Source: Bdellovibrionales bacterium (lineage in GTDB: Bacteria > Bdellovibrionota > UBA1018). Taken from it: DNA of 64,000 bases. Below are positions 50,308 through 58,724 of the stretch, piece by piece (position 1 is the first letter of the stretch; each line of letters starts with the position of its first letter). The stretch is taken from NCBI GenBank assembly GCA_016786465.1, contig JAEUWC010000015.1, positions 1-64,000 of the forward strand, given 5' to 3'. The translations under genes and the position numbers were made by a program. The notes beneath the pieces were generated by a model that was given only the letters and a program-made list of their open reading frames with translations, ran no database searches and had not been told where the DNA came from.

Positions 50308-53256
50308 TTAAATCGATCCTAGAACTAAGTTCAGAAAGCCCAGGGATTCGCCCCCCTGCTTTCGGTTCAACCCCAAGACGACCCCCAATTCGATGTCAAA
50401 GGGCAGGTAGGAAAAGAAGATGCTGTTGTAGGTCAGCCGGAACGTGGCGGTGGGTAAAAGCCTTTGGTCCTGGCTTCTTCTGGGCAGGTACGCGGTCGCA
50501 AGCGAAGTTGAACCGAATATGTTTCGCATGAAGTAGGGCAGAGTGCCGACGCCGCGAAAAATTCGGAAAACGGGAAACCGAAAAGTGGTGCCAAGGCTTC
50601 CCATCAAACCCGTCGATATCGAAGGGTAGCCAAACCCGGAAAGGCTGGTTGCTTGTGGGATCGGGAAAAACGATTTCGAATTTGGAGCAATTCTTCTTTG
50701 GACCGCGGATGACAGCATCATCTGTGCCGTCAGAAAATCGGAATCTTCGGCGGTTTTATCCCAGGCCCAAGTCGCAAAGGGACTGATCGTCGTATGCGTG
50801 TCCAGGCGATGCGCCGATGTAAAGTTAGCGCTTAAGCGAAGATTTGGATTTGTAAAACCCAGCCAAGTCGCGTCGATCGAAGTTGAAATTCCGCGCTCGG
50901 CGCCCACGCCAAGACGTGTGAATTCTTGGTTGTCGTACTGAAGCGAAACCGTTCCGGTCTTAAAGCCGCGGCTTTGTGAATCGAATTCTTGAATCTGTTC
51001 CAGCGTCCCATAGGCGTTCACGCGGAAGTTCGAAAAGGTTCCCTGAAAGTTGTACCCCAAGCTAAAAGTGGCGACTTTATTTCTAGTCAAGTTCGCCAGT
51101 GCGCCGCTGCTTTTGAAGTAACTGAAACCGGAAATCAAATCGTTGTAACTGACCCGAATCGGGGTGGGCAACATTCGGTTGGTGTAAACCAGTTGGTACA
51201 CCGGAGACTTTGAATCCAAATCGTAGCGAAGATTTAGGTCGTAGCGATGGTATTCCACGGCATCAAAACCCTGGATGTCTAAACCGAACTGGTAGGATCG
51301 ACCCAATTGACTGAACTGCGGAAGCCAAACGCGGGGAAGAATGGAAGGCCAAATCGAATAGGGTTTTGAAGTTTTTGGTTCTTCCGTTTTGGGTGCTTGA
51401 AAGGGTTCTTCGATGGGAAGTGCGACGCTGGGAAGGGACTTTTTTTCTTCGGTCTTCAGTTCAGCTAGATCCCAACCGCCGCTGGAAAGGACGCTTGCGT
51501 AAAGTGTGTCGCGTGAAAAAGTCGGCAAAATCATCGAGCGATCCAGGTGGGTCACCGCAATCCAGTTTGAATCGCCCCCCAGTGATTCAGACGCAAATCG
51601 GCGTTCAATGGGTTGAGCACGGTAAAGATTGTCGACGCCGTTTTCGTCGCTCACGACGTGAAGTCGCCCCTGTCCGTCAAAAGCAGGAAAGCGATGAAAC
51701 ACTCCGTTCTTTGCGCGAATTTTTTCTTTTTTCTGTGTGGGAATGTGGATCTTCCAAAGGTCTTCTTGGAACTTTCCGTTTTCGTGAAAAGTGAAATAGA
51801 TCGACTGACCGTCGGGCGAAAACTTGGGGTTTGCCACGCGATCCAAAACCGCGGGGTCAAACAGAACGGTCGCTTCACCCAATCGGACCTGGTCCCCGTC
51901 GTTTTCCAGTCGCGCGATTTCAAGCCGATTTCTGCCGGTGTCTGCTTTGACGTAAGCGACCCACTTTCCGTCTCGCGAAACGTCGGGGTCACGCGCGCGA
52001 CCGTGGGTTGTGATCCATCGCCAAGTTCTAGAAGGCAGATCATAGGCAACCAGGTCAGAATACAAATAGAAAGGGGATCGTCGGCGAAGGGCGCTCATCA
52101 CCACGGTTTTTGAATCGGGCGTGAAGGCCATTCCCACGCCTGAAAATTTGTCATCCAACCAGGTGATCTTCTTTTTTTCGACGTCGTAAAGATAAAGTCC
52201 CGGCCGGCGATCCAAAGAATCCTGGGAATAGACGACCCACTTTCCGTCAGGTGATGCTGCCGAACCCAGGGCTTCGAACCCTGCTTCAGTGATTCTTCGA
52301 ACTTCGGTCGTTTTTTCTTTTTTCAATACTTCTAATTCGCGGCCCATTTGGTTGCGGGTCTTTGCGACGAAGTCATCCCAAAGCTGATACCAGGATTTTC
52401 CAACTAGATTTTCAGCGTGGCCATTCAGGAAAAAGGGTACGCGGGCGCCGGATTCAAAGCTCATTTTTCCTAGAATCTGGTCGCCGGCCTGGCCCGTTCC
52501 TGCGGTCTGGGCCATCTGATTCATCAGGTGGTATCCAAAAAGATAGTGGGTTTCGGCGCCTGGAAAATAGGGATTCTGCGGATGCAGGCGATCCAGGGTG
52601 ATGAAGGATTGGGTGTCTAAGGTTTTTTCTTCAACGGAAGCACGAAGCACCGAATTCCAATAAGGGCTTCTTCCACGACCGCCTTGACCCAAACGGGTTT
52701 CATAGTAAACGGCCAGACCTTCGATCATCCAAAAGGGCCAAATACCATTCACCGTCAGCCAGTCGCCCGAAAGGGTTCGTGCCCACTTGTAGACCCATCC
52801 CGTGGTGGTGTCGATGTTCAGCAAATGCACGTATTCGTGGTAGGCCAAAACCTTAAGCCAGTCGTCGTAATAGTACAGGCTGGACCAGCTGTCCGGCGGA
52901 GTCACGTAAAGAACAATCCCCAGTCGGTAAGACGCGACCGCATACCCGTTTGATGAATCTTGATTGTCGATCACTAATACTTGGGTCTTGGTTCTAGGTT
53001 TCCATTGAAAGACGGGTGAAAGAAGTGTGTGCGCTTCTTCTAGGTACTTTGCAGATTTTTCCGCGACTTCCTTTAAAGGGCGGTCATAGGTCACACGGAA
53101 GTTTTCAGTTTCAAGCGTCTGGTAATCCCAAAGCGGATCGATTCCTGAAAGGCTTGCAGGCCCAGGAAGATTCACGGACTGGGAAGCGGCATTGGCCAAA
53201 GTGGAAATGGCGAGCGCCAAGATGCTCGACGCAAGGGTCCTAGCCCTGGGAAACAC
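50308..53256 (-). CDS. Secreted peptidase MA-like / TolB-propeller / outer-membrane barrel protein
   Basis: A 982-residue protein with a Sec signal peptide (cleavage near ANA). Three parts are visible. Residues 40-310 resemble the peptidase MA family: 'LAYHEYVHLLNIDTT' (HExxH) with a downstream Glu in 'FWMIEGLAVYYET'. Residues 320-630 contain TolB-like WD40 blades ('GSAASPDGKWVVYSQDSL', 'NPKFSPDGQSIYFTF'). Residues 680-982 are alternating strands that end in an aromatic-rich barrel-like C-terminus, as in BamA/surface-antigen proteins. Such proteins are typical of Bdellovibrio-like bacteria. It probably sits in the outer membrane. It overlaps the YgfZ gene by 17 bases. Confidence 0.85.
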   Translation of the reverse strand: MFPRARTLASSILALAISTLANAASQSVNLPGPASLSGIDPLWDYQTLETENFRVTYDRPLKEVAEKSAKYLEEAHTLLSPVFQWKPRTKTQVLVIDNQDSSNGYAVASYRLGIVLYVTPPDSWSSLYYYDDWLKVLAYHEYVHLLNIDTTTGWVYKWARTLSGDWLTVNGIWPFWMIEGLAVYYETRLGQGGRGRSPYWNSVLRASVEEKTLDTQSFITLDRLHPQNPYFPGAETHYLFGYHLMNQMAQTAGTGQAGDQILGKMSFESGARVPFFLNGHAENLVGKSWYQLWDDFVAKTRNQMGRELEVLKKEKTTEVRRITEAGFEALGSAASPDGKWVVYSQDSLDRRPGLYLYDVEKKKITWLDDKFSGVGMAFTPDSKTVVMSALRRRSPFYLYSDLVAYDLPSRTWRWITTHGRARDPDVSRDGKWVAYVKADTGRNRLEIARLENDGDQVRLGEATVLFDPAVLDRVANPKFSPDGQSIYFTFHENGKFQEDLWKIHIPTQKKEKIRAKNGVFHRFPAFDGQGRLHVVSDENGVDNLYRAQPIERRFASESLGGDSNWIAVTHLDRSMILPTFSRDTLYASVLSSGGWDLAELKTEEKKSLPSVALPIEEPFQAPKTEEPKTSKPYSIWPSILPRVWLPQFSQLGRSYQFGLDIQGFDAVEYHRYDLNLRYDLDSKSPVYQLVYTNRMLPTPIRVSYNDLISGFSYFKSSGALANLTRNKVATFSLGYNFQGTFSNFRVNAYGTLEQIQEFDSQSRGFKTGTVSLQYDNQEFTRLGVGAERGISTSIDATWLGFTNPNLRLSANFTSAHRLDTHTTISPFATWAWDKTAEDSDFLTAQMMLSSAVQRRIAPNSKSFFPIPQATSLSGFGYPSISTGLMGSLGTTFRFPVFRIFRGVGTLPYFMRNIFGSTSLATAYLPRRSQDQRLLPTATFRLTYNSIFFSYLPFDIELGVVLGLNRKQGGESLGFLNLVLGSI

Positions 53257-54148
53257 GAATCACCTGACCTTCCTTCAAACGAAGGCCTTCTTTAGCGTGA
53301 ATTTTTTTGATCAGGGCCAGACCCAGGCGCAGTCCCTGTGAATTCGGACCTAAAAGGCTGGTCACGATTCCCACTTCTTGCGCAGGTTCAGCGTCGTTCA
53401 TCAAAGGTTGGGGTAGGTCGCGGTCTTCTTTGACTTCAACCAAACAAAGCCGACGCGCCGGGCTTCCAAGACTGATAATTCTTTCGATGACTTCTTGTCC
53501 GGGATAGCAGCCTTTGTTTTCGGCGACGCCGTCTTTCAGTCCGATTTCAAGCGGCGTGGTTTCAAAGGTCATTTCAAGGCCTGCTCGGGGACGCAGATTT
53601 CGAATTCGCATTTCGTCTAAGTCGATATCTAGGGCTTCAGTCGCGTTAGGAAACTGGTCGGCGACCCAAGGCCCCAAGGCTTCTTTCAATCCCCAAAGAC
53701 TTAACCAAAGTTTTCCAAAATCCTTTCGGCCGTGATTGCAGATTCGAACGCCACCGGGTGCCGCCAAAGTGTCGCCTTCGGTCGTTCCAAAGCCGTCCGC
53801 GTCTTCGTCAGTCAGGATCCAAACGTTTTCCAGGACGGCGACATCATGGACTTCGATCTTTTCGGCAAAGGTCAATTGGTCAATGGTGGAACAAAGTGCC
53901 TTCTTCCATTCTTCCGGGCCAAAGACTTCAAAACCAAATTCATTTTCGGCGGTATTCCAAACGTCAAAAGCAGCTAGGATCTTTCCGTTGGCTTGCAAGA
54001 AAAATCCTTTTTTTCCTTTTCCGACTTCCAGGATCTTGGCGTTGACGGTCGTTACTCGTTGCAGAAAGTCTCGGGCATCCGCGCCGACCATGTGTACCCA
54101 AGAGCTTGGCCATTTTTGAAGCTGAGGGTAGAAGATACGTTGGCTCAT
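53240..54148 (-). CDS. ygfZ: YgfZ/GcvT-like folate-binding protein
   Basis: A 302-residue protein of the YgfZ family, tetrahydrofolate-binding proteins that help maintain or repair Fe-S clusters, notably of radical SAM enzymes such as MiaB. The signature K-G-C-Y-x-G-Q-E is present in 'NKGCYPGQEVIERIISLG'. The N-terminal half has the GcvT-type 'ARDFLQRVTTVNAKIL' and 'GKKGFFLQANGKILAAFDVW'. It is encoded first, with the 982-residue outer-membrane protein downstream. Radical SAM enzymes elsewhere in the window (KamA, SPASM protein) could be clients. Confidence 0.9.
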   Translation of the reverse strand: MSQRIFYPQLQKWPSSWVHMVGADARDFLQRVTTVNAKILEVGKGKKGFFLQANGKILAAFDVWNTAENEFGFEVFGPEEWKKALCSTIDQLTFAEKIEVHDVAVLENVWILTDEDADGFGTTEGDTLAAPGGVRICNHGRKDFGKLWLSLWGLKEALGPWVADQFPNATEALDIDLDEMRIRNLRPRAGLEMTFETTPLEIGLKDGVAENKGCYPGQEVIERIISLGSPARRLCLVEVKEDRDLPQPLMNDAEPAQEVGIVTSLLGPNSQGLRLGLALIKKIHAKEGLRLKEGQVIRVSQG

Positions 54149-54203
54149 AAAATTGCTGAAACTGTGGCTTGCAGGGTTTTTGGGGCTCCCTTAGACTTAC
54201 TGC

Positions 54204-54854
54204 ATGGCCAAGAAAACACAAGCACCCCAGAAAGCGGCACGTCAGCCTGCAAAGGCAGCCTCGAAATCTGGCCCTCAATCTACGAAGTCATCTGCAAAGA
54301 ACGCAAAAGCAGCAGCTACACCTGCACCTAAAGTTGCCAAAGGAAAACCTGCCGCACCTGCTCAGAAGGGCAAGGCAAAGGCGGAAAAGGGAGGAATTCC
54401 CAAGGCTGTTCCATTGGGCGGGTCGCCCGTAAAAATGTCGGGCAAGCAGATCCATCATTACGCGGCTGATCAAATGTTCCAAGACGCTTGGGCACCGGGT
54501 CGTGTTTGCATGAACGCGTGTTCCGACAAGTCGTGCAAGCCCTTGATCGAAGCCACGGGTTATTGCCGCATGTACTACATCAAGAACTGGGGCACGATTC
54601 AAAAGAAGAAGCAGATTCTTTCGGACGGTCAGCTGGATCGTTACATCAAGGAAGTCGTCGAAAAGTATCCCGACAAGTACATCGATGTGATCCGCGAAGA
54701 CCTTTCATCCCCGATTGCGTTTCAACGCGTGGTCGAAACCTTGGAACTTTCCGATGAAGTCGATGTCGAAGGCGCAGGTTCAGCCGACGAGGAAGCAGAA
54801 GACATCATTGAGAACGTGAAGGGCGAAATCGCTGAAGACGATTTTGACGGTTAA
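54204..54854 (+). CDS. Protein with Lys/Ala/Pro-rich histone-like tail and a four-Cys domain
   Basis: A 216-residue protein, cytoplasmic (no signal). Residues 1-65 are Lys/Ala/Pro-rich ('KAAATPAPKVAKGKPAAPAQ'), like histone H1-type tails, and are probably disordered and nucleic-acid-binding. Residues 95-185 form a compact domain with C102, C106, C111 and C121, a likely metal site, then 'CRMYYIKNW', 'ILSDGQLDRYIKEVVEKYPD' and 'DLSSPIAFQRVVETLELSDE'. The last 30 residues are acidic. I do not recognise the family. Its layout, basic tail, Cys4 domain and acidic end, suits a DNA- or RNA-associated factor. Confidence 0.82.
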   Translation: MAKKTQAPQKAARQPAKAASKSGPQSTKSSAKNAKAAATPAPKVAKGKPAAPAQKGKAKAEKGGIPKAVPLGGSPVKMSGKQIHHYAADQMFQDAWAPGRVCMNACSDKSCKPLIEATGYCRMYYIKNWGTIQKKKQILSDGQLDRYIKEVVEKYPDKYIDVIREDLSSPIAFQRVVETLELSDEVDVEGAGSADEEAEDIIENVKGEIAEDDFDG

Positions 54855-54873
54855 GACCTAAAAACGGTTCGCT

Positions 54874-57621
54874 TTACGCGACACCACGGCCGTCGGTCGA
54901 TTCGTCAAATTCCGCCAATGGCCACAGAGCCGCCTGGCCCAAAGCTTTTTGGGTCAAGGCCTCGTGCACCATCGCGACCCGCGTCGGCAAAACACGGAAG
55001 GGCGATGCGCTGACATAGTCCAATCCCTTTTGCAGACAAAATCCCAAGGTCGCGCGGTCGCCGCCCTGTTCACCACAGATTCCGTAGCTGGCATCCGGAC
55101 GCATGCGGCGTCCGCGTTGCACGGCTGCTTGAATCAGTTCGCGAACGGGTGGGGCCAAAACCTTAAACGGGTCAGCGGCCATGATTCCGTTTTCAATGTA
55201 GAACGGCAGGTAATGAGCGCTGTCGTCGCGTGAAATTCCAAGCGTCGTCTGCGTCAGATCGTTGGTACCAAAGGCAAAGAATTCTCCGACACGAGCCAGT
55301 TGATCGGCGGCCAAGCTGGCAGCCGGCGTTTCAACCATCGAACCCACGCGGATCTTCAATTTTGACTTGTACGGAATTCGAAGTTCTTCGCGAATCTTTT
55401 CATCCATTTCGATGACGTAATTTCGAAGCTTCGTCAGTTCTGCTTCACTGATCACCAACGGGAACATAATCCCGGGGTTCACAGCCATGCCGGTCTGCCC
55501 GACAGCGTACGCCGCACGAATGATCGCGCGAATCTGCATCAAGTAGACCTGTGGAACCAAAAGTCCGAAGCGGCAGGCGCGAAGCCCTAGCATCGGATTG
55601 TGTTCCTTCAGTCCTTCGGCAACAAACTTCAAATGTTCCAGATCCAAGTGATTCAGCTGGGCCGCAAGCGCAGCAAAATCTTCTTCCTTCTGGGGAACAA
55701 AGTCGTGAAGCGGAAGGTCCATCAAACGGATATTGACCACGCGATCACGCATGACTTCGAAGATTTTCTTAAAATCTTGGAACTGAATTTCTTCTAGTCG
55801 TTTGAAGCTTTCATCGCACTTGGCTGCGTCGCGGGTAAAGATCACGTTGCGAATTTCGCGAAGCGATTCCGCTTCCATGAACATGTTTTCAGTTCGGCAA
55901 AGACCAACGCCATCCGCGCCAAAGTTCAAGCCCGTTTCGGCATCTTTTGCGTTGTTGATGTTCACGCGGACTTCCAAGGGAATCTTTTCCTTTTGGATCA
56001 CGCGATTCATCAAAAGCGCAACGTCCCGAACGACGCCTTCTTTGAAGGACAGGTTCTGAAGTTTGCCTTCGCCCAGGTAAAGCTTTCCTTCTCCGCCGGC
56101 TTCCAAAGTAATGAAGGTTCCAGCTTTGATTTTTTCACCATTGATCAACATGCAGTTGTTCTTGGGGTCAAAATCCAAGCCCTTGTAGCCCACGATGCAC
56201 GGAATTCCGTTTGCGCGCGCCATAACAGCTGCGTGCGAAGCGATCCCGGCCGCTTTGGTGACTAGTCCGCTGATGATCCCCAACCCCGGCGTATCCGAAA
56301 TCAGAAGTTCGTTTGCAATCAGAATCACGCGCTTGTCGGTCTTCTTCTTGATGGCGTTTTGATAATGCTCAATCGCGTCCACCATCCGAAAATAAATGTG
56401 GCCAACCGCAGTTCCCGGCGCAGCCGTGACGCCGTTTGATCCCAGATCTTGAAGCGTTTTTCTAGACGCATCATCCAGGGTTGGGTGCAAAAGCACTTCG
56501 ACGTCAGCAGGTTTGATTCTTTGGGCCGCGGTCAGATCATTGATCTTGCCGGCACGGTTCAGGTCAACTGCTGCAACGACCGTTGCCTTTGCTGTCGTGT
56601 TCGCCTTGTCAAAAGCAATGAAGAAAAGGTGTCCGTCTTCGTCGGTGACGAATTCGGCTTCCATCACGTCGTGAAAGCAGCCTTCGATTTCAGGAAGGTA
56701 GCGTTTGATCTGAGCATGCGTTTCTGGAAAACGATTGCGCAGACACTTTGGTTCTGGGTCGTCGCCATCCAAGATTTCAATCGGATGCTTTTTTGCTTCG
56801 GCCCCCGATTGATACACGCCGTAAAGATCCGTCTTACCTGTGAAGGGGTTACGTGTGTACGCAACGCCGTGGGTGCTTTGGCCAAAGACCGAACGGTGCA
56901 ACTGCACCTTCAGGAAAAGTTCGTCGCCGCCGGCTTCTTTCGCCGCTTTCGCACAATGAATCAAGGCTGCCAGCAACTGGCGTTCCGGAGTATCATTGAA
57001 AGGGCGTCCAATTTTCTGAGAAACCAGGTTCTGGTACAGCTTCACTTTTTCCAAGAACTGATCTTCTGAAAGTTCAACCAATCCGCCCGGACCGCCTTCG
57101 CGATCAACGCGGATTTCAAAAGTTTTACGGAAGTCAATGCGTGGGCAACCCAGAACGATTGACGAATAGCTTTCTAGAAAGTCGACGTAAAGGCTATAGG
57201 CCACGGCGTCGCCATAATGGTGAACCAAAGCCTTCAAGCCGGCAGGGTGCACGCCGATGTTTCGAATCGCGCCGGACAAGTCGCCCTGCACGGTCAAAAG
57301 TAGAGGAAAGTCGCGGCCACCAAACTGCTGACGGGTCAGTTTTTCAAAACGCTGGATCGTGGTGCCTAATTCTTCAAAAAAGTCGCCAGGAAGTTTGTTC
57401 AAAGCCACGTTTTGAATGGCTGACGTGATGTAGGCTTTTGGCGCAAGCGGAATGCGGGATCCCAAAAGTTCGATCGTTCTGGCCAAGGTTCCGTCAGTTG
57501 CGCCGACGGCTTCTTTTAGTTCACGAATGACTTCGATGGGAACTTCGTTGTCCAAAGTCCAGAAATAGTTCGTGCAAAGCTTTTCTGTGTTACGACGTGC
57601 GTTTTTTTGAAGGCTATTCAT
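54874..57621 (-). CDS. Pyruvate, phosphate dikinase-like protein with degenerate ATP-grasp half
   Basis: A 915-residue relative of PPDK, which interconverts pyruvate + ATP + Pi and PEP + AMP + PPi. The C-terminal PEP/pyruvate barrel is intact: GLCRTEN, 'VNIRLMDLPLHDFVPQKEED', GSMVETPAAS, 'FFAFGTNDLTQTTLGISRDD' and GICGEQGGD with the catalytic Cys near 845. The swivelling domain keeps its phosphorylated His in 'KAAGIASHAAVMAR' (near 460). The N-terminal ATP-grasp half is not intact. The 'GGKG.NLAEM' motif is absent, the 'VRSGARASMPGMMDT' block is VQGDLSGAIRN, and the Q-T-R triplet after the metal Glu is replaced. It may lack ATP-dependent activity. It overlaps the upstream gene by eight bases. 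Confidence 0.88.
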   Translation of the reverse strand: MNSLQKNARRNTEKLCTNYFWTLDNEVPIEVIRELKEAVGATDGTLARTIELLGSRIPLAPKAYITSAIQNVALNKLPGDFFEELGTTIQRFEKLTRQQFGGRDFPLLLTVQGDLSGAIRNIGVHPAGLKALVHHYGDAVAYSLYVDFLESYSSIVLGCPRIDFRKTFEIRVDREGGPGGLVELSEDQFLEKVKLYQNLVSQKIGRPFNDTPERQLLAALIHCAKAAKEAGGDELFLKVQLHRSVFGQSTHGVAYTRNPFTGKTDLYGVYQSGAEAKKHPIEILDGDDPEPKCLRNRFPETHAQIKRYLPEIEGCFHDVMEAEFVTDEDGHLFFIAFDKANTTAKATVVAAVDLNRAGKINDLTAAQRIKPADVEVLLHPTLDDASRKTLQDLGSNGVTAAPGTAVGHIYFRMVDAIEHYQNAIKKKTDKRVILIANELLISDTPGLGIISGLVTKAAGIASHAAVMARANGIPCIVGYKGLDFDPKNNCMLINGEKIKAGTFITLEAGGEGKLYLGEGKLQNLSFKEGVVRDVALLMNRVIQKEKIPLEVRVNINNAKDAETGLNFGADGVGLCRTENMFMEAESLREIRNVIFTRDAAKCDESFKRLEEIQFQDFKKIFEVMRDRVVNIRLMDLPLHDFVPQKEEDFAALAAQLNHLDLEHLKFVAEGLKEHNPMLGLRACRFGLLVPQVYLMQIRAIIRAAYAVGQTGMAVNPGIMFPLVISEAELTKLRNYVIEMDEKIREELRIPYKSKLKIRVGSMVETPAASLAADQLARVGEFFAFGTNDLTQTTLGISRDDSAHYLPFYIENGIMAADPFKVLAPPVRELIQAAVQRGRRMRPDASYGICGEQGGDRATLGFCLQKGLDYVSASPFRVLPTRVAMVHEALTQKALGQAALWPLAEFDESTDGRGVA

Positions 57622-58654
57622 GCGCGACCTTGTCCATTTGGGTGTACTTGTTGGTTTTCTTGGCTAGTTCTTTTGCGAATTCGTCACCGGGCTGCGGTCC
57701 GAAAAAGTCGTACACGACGGTTTCGCCGTTACGCACTTCTGCGCCCCAGATGCTGTCGGCATCCAACATGATGGGGTGCTTTTCGCCCCGAAGGACGAAC
57801 ATGCGAATCGACCCAGGGTAGTCGCGGATATGCTGCAAAATCAGGTGAGCATTTCCGGCGTGCACGAAAGTGTCCATCTTGTTGATGGTCACTTTCAGTG
57901 AATAGACCGGAGGCCCACTTGGCGTTGGCCCAGCAGCAGGCGTTGCCTTCCAAAGCGAAGCAGCGGGTTTTTTTGCGGCGCCGTTGGATTTTCCGTTGGC
58001 GTGGCCATTTGCGTGGCCATTGCCCAGGGGTTTGGCGACGCCGGTCTTCAGTTGAACCACCGGAGCCGGCTGGTTTTCGATCACCAGCGAACGGTCTTGA
58101 ACGGTTTCAAAAGCTGCTTCACAACGTTCAAGCGCAAGAAGTTCGTTGGCTGCACTTTCCTTGCCCTGAACGGTTCGAAGGTAAGCGGTGATCAGCGTGC
58201 CGGCAGGCAAAAGTTGAAGCGTTTTCCACGCGTCGGCCTTGGATGGATTCAGCTGCGTCCAGTCGGCCACGTTAGGTGGGCTGATCCAGAAAAAGACTTG
58301 GAACTGCTTCCAGCCGCCCAGCATGCGGTACAGGAATTCAAACTTTCTGGGCGAATCAATATCCTGGCGAAGCGTGAAACTGAGCTTTTGAAATTTTTCC
58401 GTCGCAAGCCCACGGATCCACTGAAGTGTTTGATGAAAGTCCTGTTCGCCAAAACTTTGCTTCAACGAAGCGATGACCGATGGTTCTCCGAAAATTTCAC
58501 TGGGGTGCGCGCCTCGGTCGATCGCGCCGATGATTTTGTCGACTTTGTCGAAAGCTTTTTTTGCTTGGGCGAATTGCGTTTTCGAACGGATCAGTTGATC
58601 CCAATTCTGGGTCGCAAAGCCTGGGGTGGGTGCCGGTGCCGGTTTTGCTGTCAT
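57614..58654 (-). CDS. Hypothetical protein with Asn-Gly-His-Ala repeats
   Basis: A 346-residue protein without signal or membrane helix. Residues 10-190 are mostly helical ('TQFAQAKKAFDKVDKIIGAI', 'YRMLGGWKQFQVFFWISPPN'). A low-complexity linker (about 205-245) contains NGHANGHANGKSNG and Ala/Pro stretches. The last 100 residues form a small beta domain ('SLKVTINKMDTFVHAGNAHL', 'GETVVYDFFGPQPGDEF'). No family is recognised. It is cotranscribed with the PPDK-like gene, eight bases overlapping, so a partner or regulator of that enzyme is a fair guess. Confidence 0.75.
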   Translation of the reverse strand: MTAKPAPAPTPGFATQNWDQLIRSKTQFAQAKKAFDKVDKIIGAIDRGAHPSEIFGEPSVIASLKQSFGEQDFHQTLQWIRGLATEKFQKLSFTLRQDIDSPRKFEFLYRMLGGWKQFQVFFWISPPNVADWTQLNPSKADAWKTLQLLPAGTLITAYLRTVQGKESAANELLALERCEAAFETVQDRSLVIENQPAPVVQLKTGVAKPLGNGHANGHANGKSNGAAKKPAASLWKATPAAGPTPSGPPVYSLKVTINKMDTFVHAGNAHLILQHIRDYPGSIRMFVLRGEKHPIMLDADSIWGAEVRNGETVVYDFFGPQPGDEFAKELAKKTNKYTQMDKVAHE

Positions 58655-58704
58655 TTCAAAGCTCCTTGTACTCAGGAACTTATCGGCGTCCGGTTTCCGG
58701 ATCT

Positions 58705-58724
58705 AAAAGGTGCCTGCTACTTTA
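58705..58724 (+). repeat. Interspersed hairpin-like repeat, copy 3
   Basis: AAAAGGTGCCTGCTACTTTA. The 18-base core is identical to copy 1 (on the other strand) at 23281. It lies downstream of the outer-membrane-like gene and overlaps that gene's stop codon (58722-58724), so it could act as its terminator. Confidence 0.85.
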
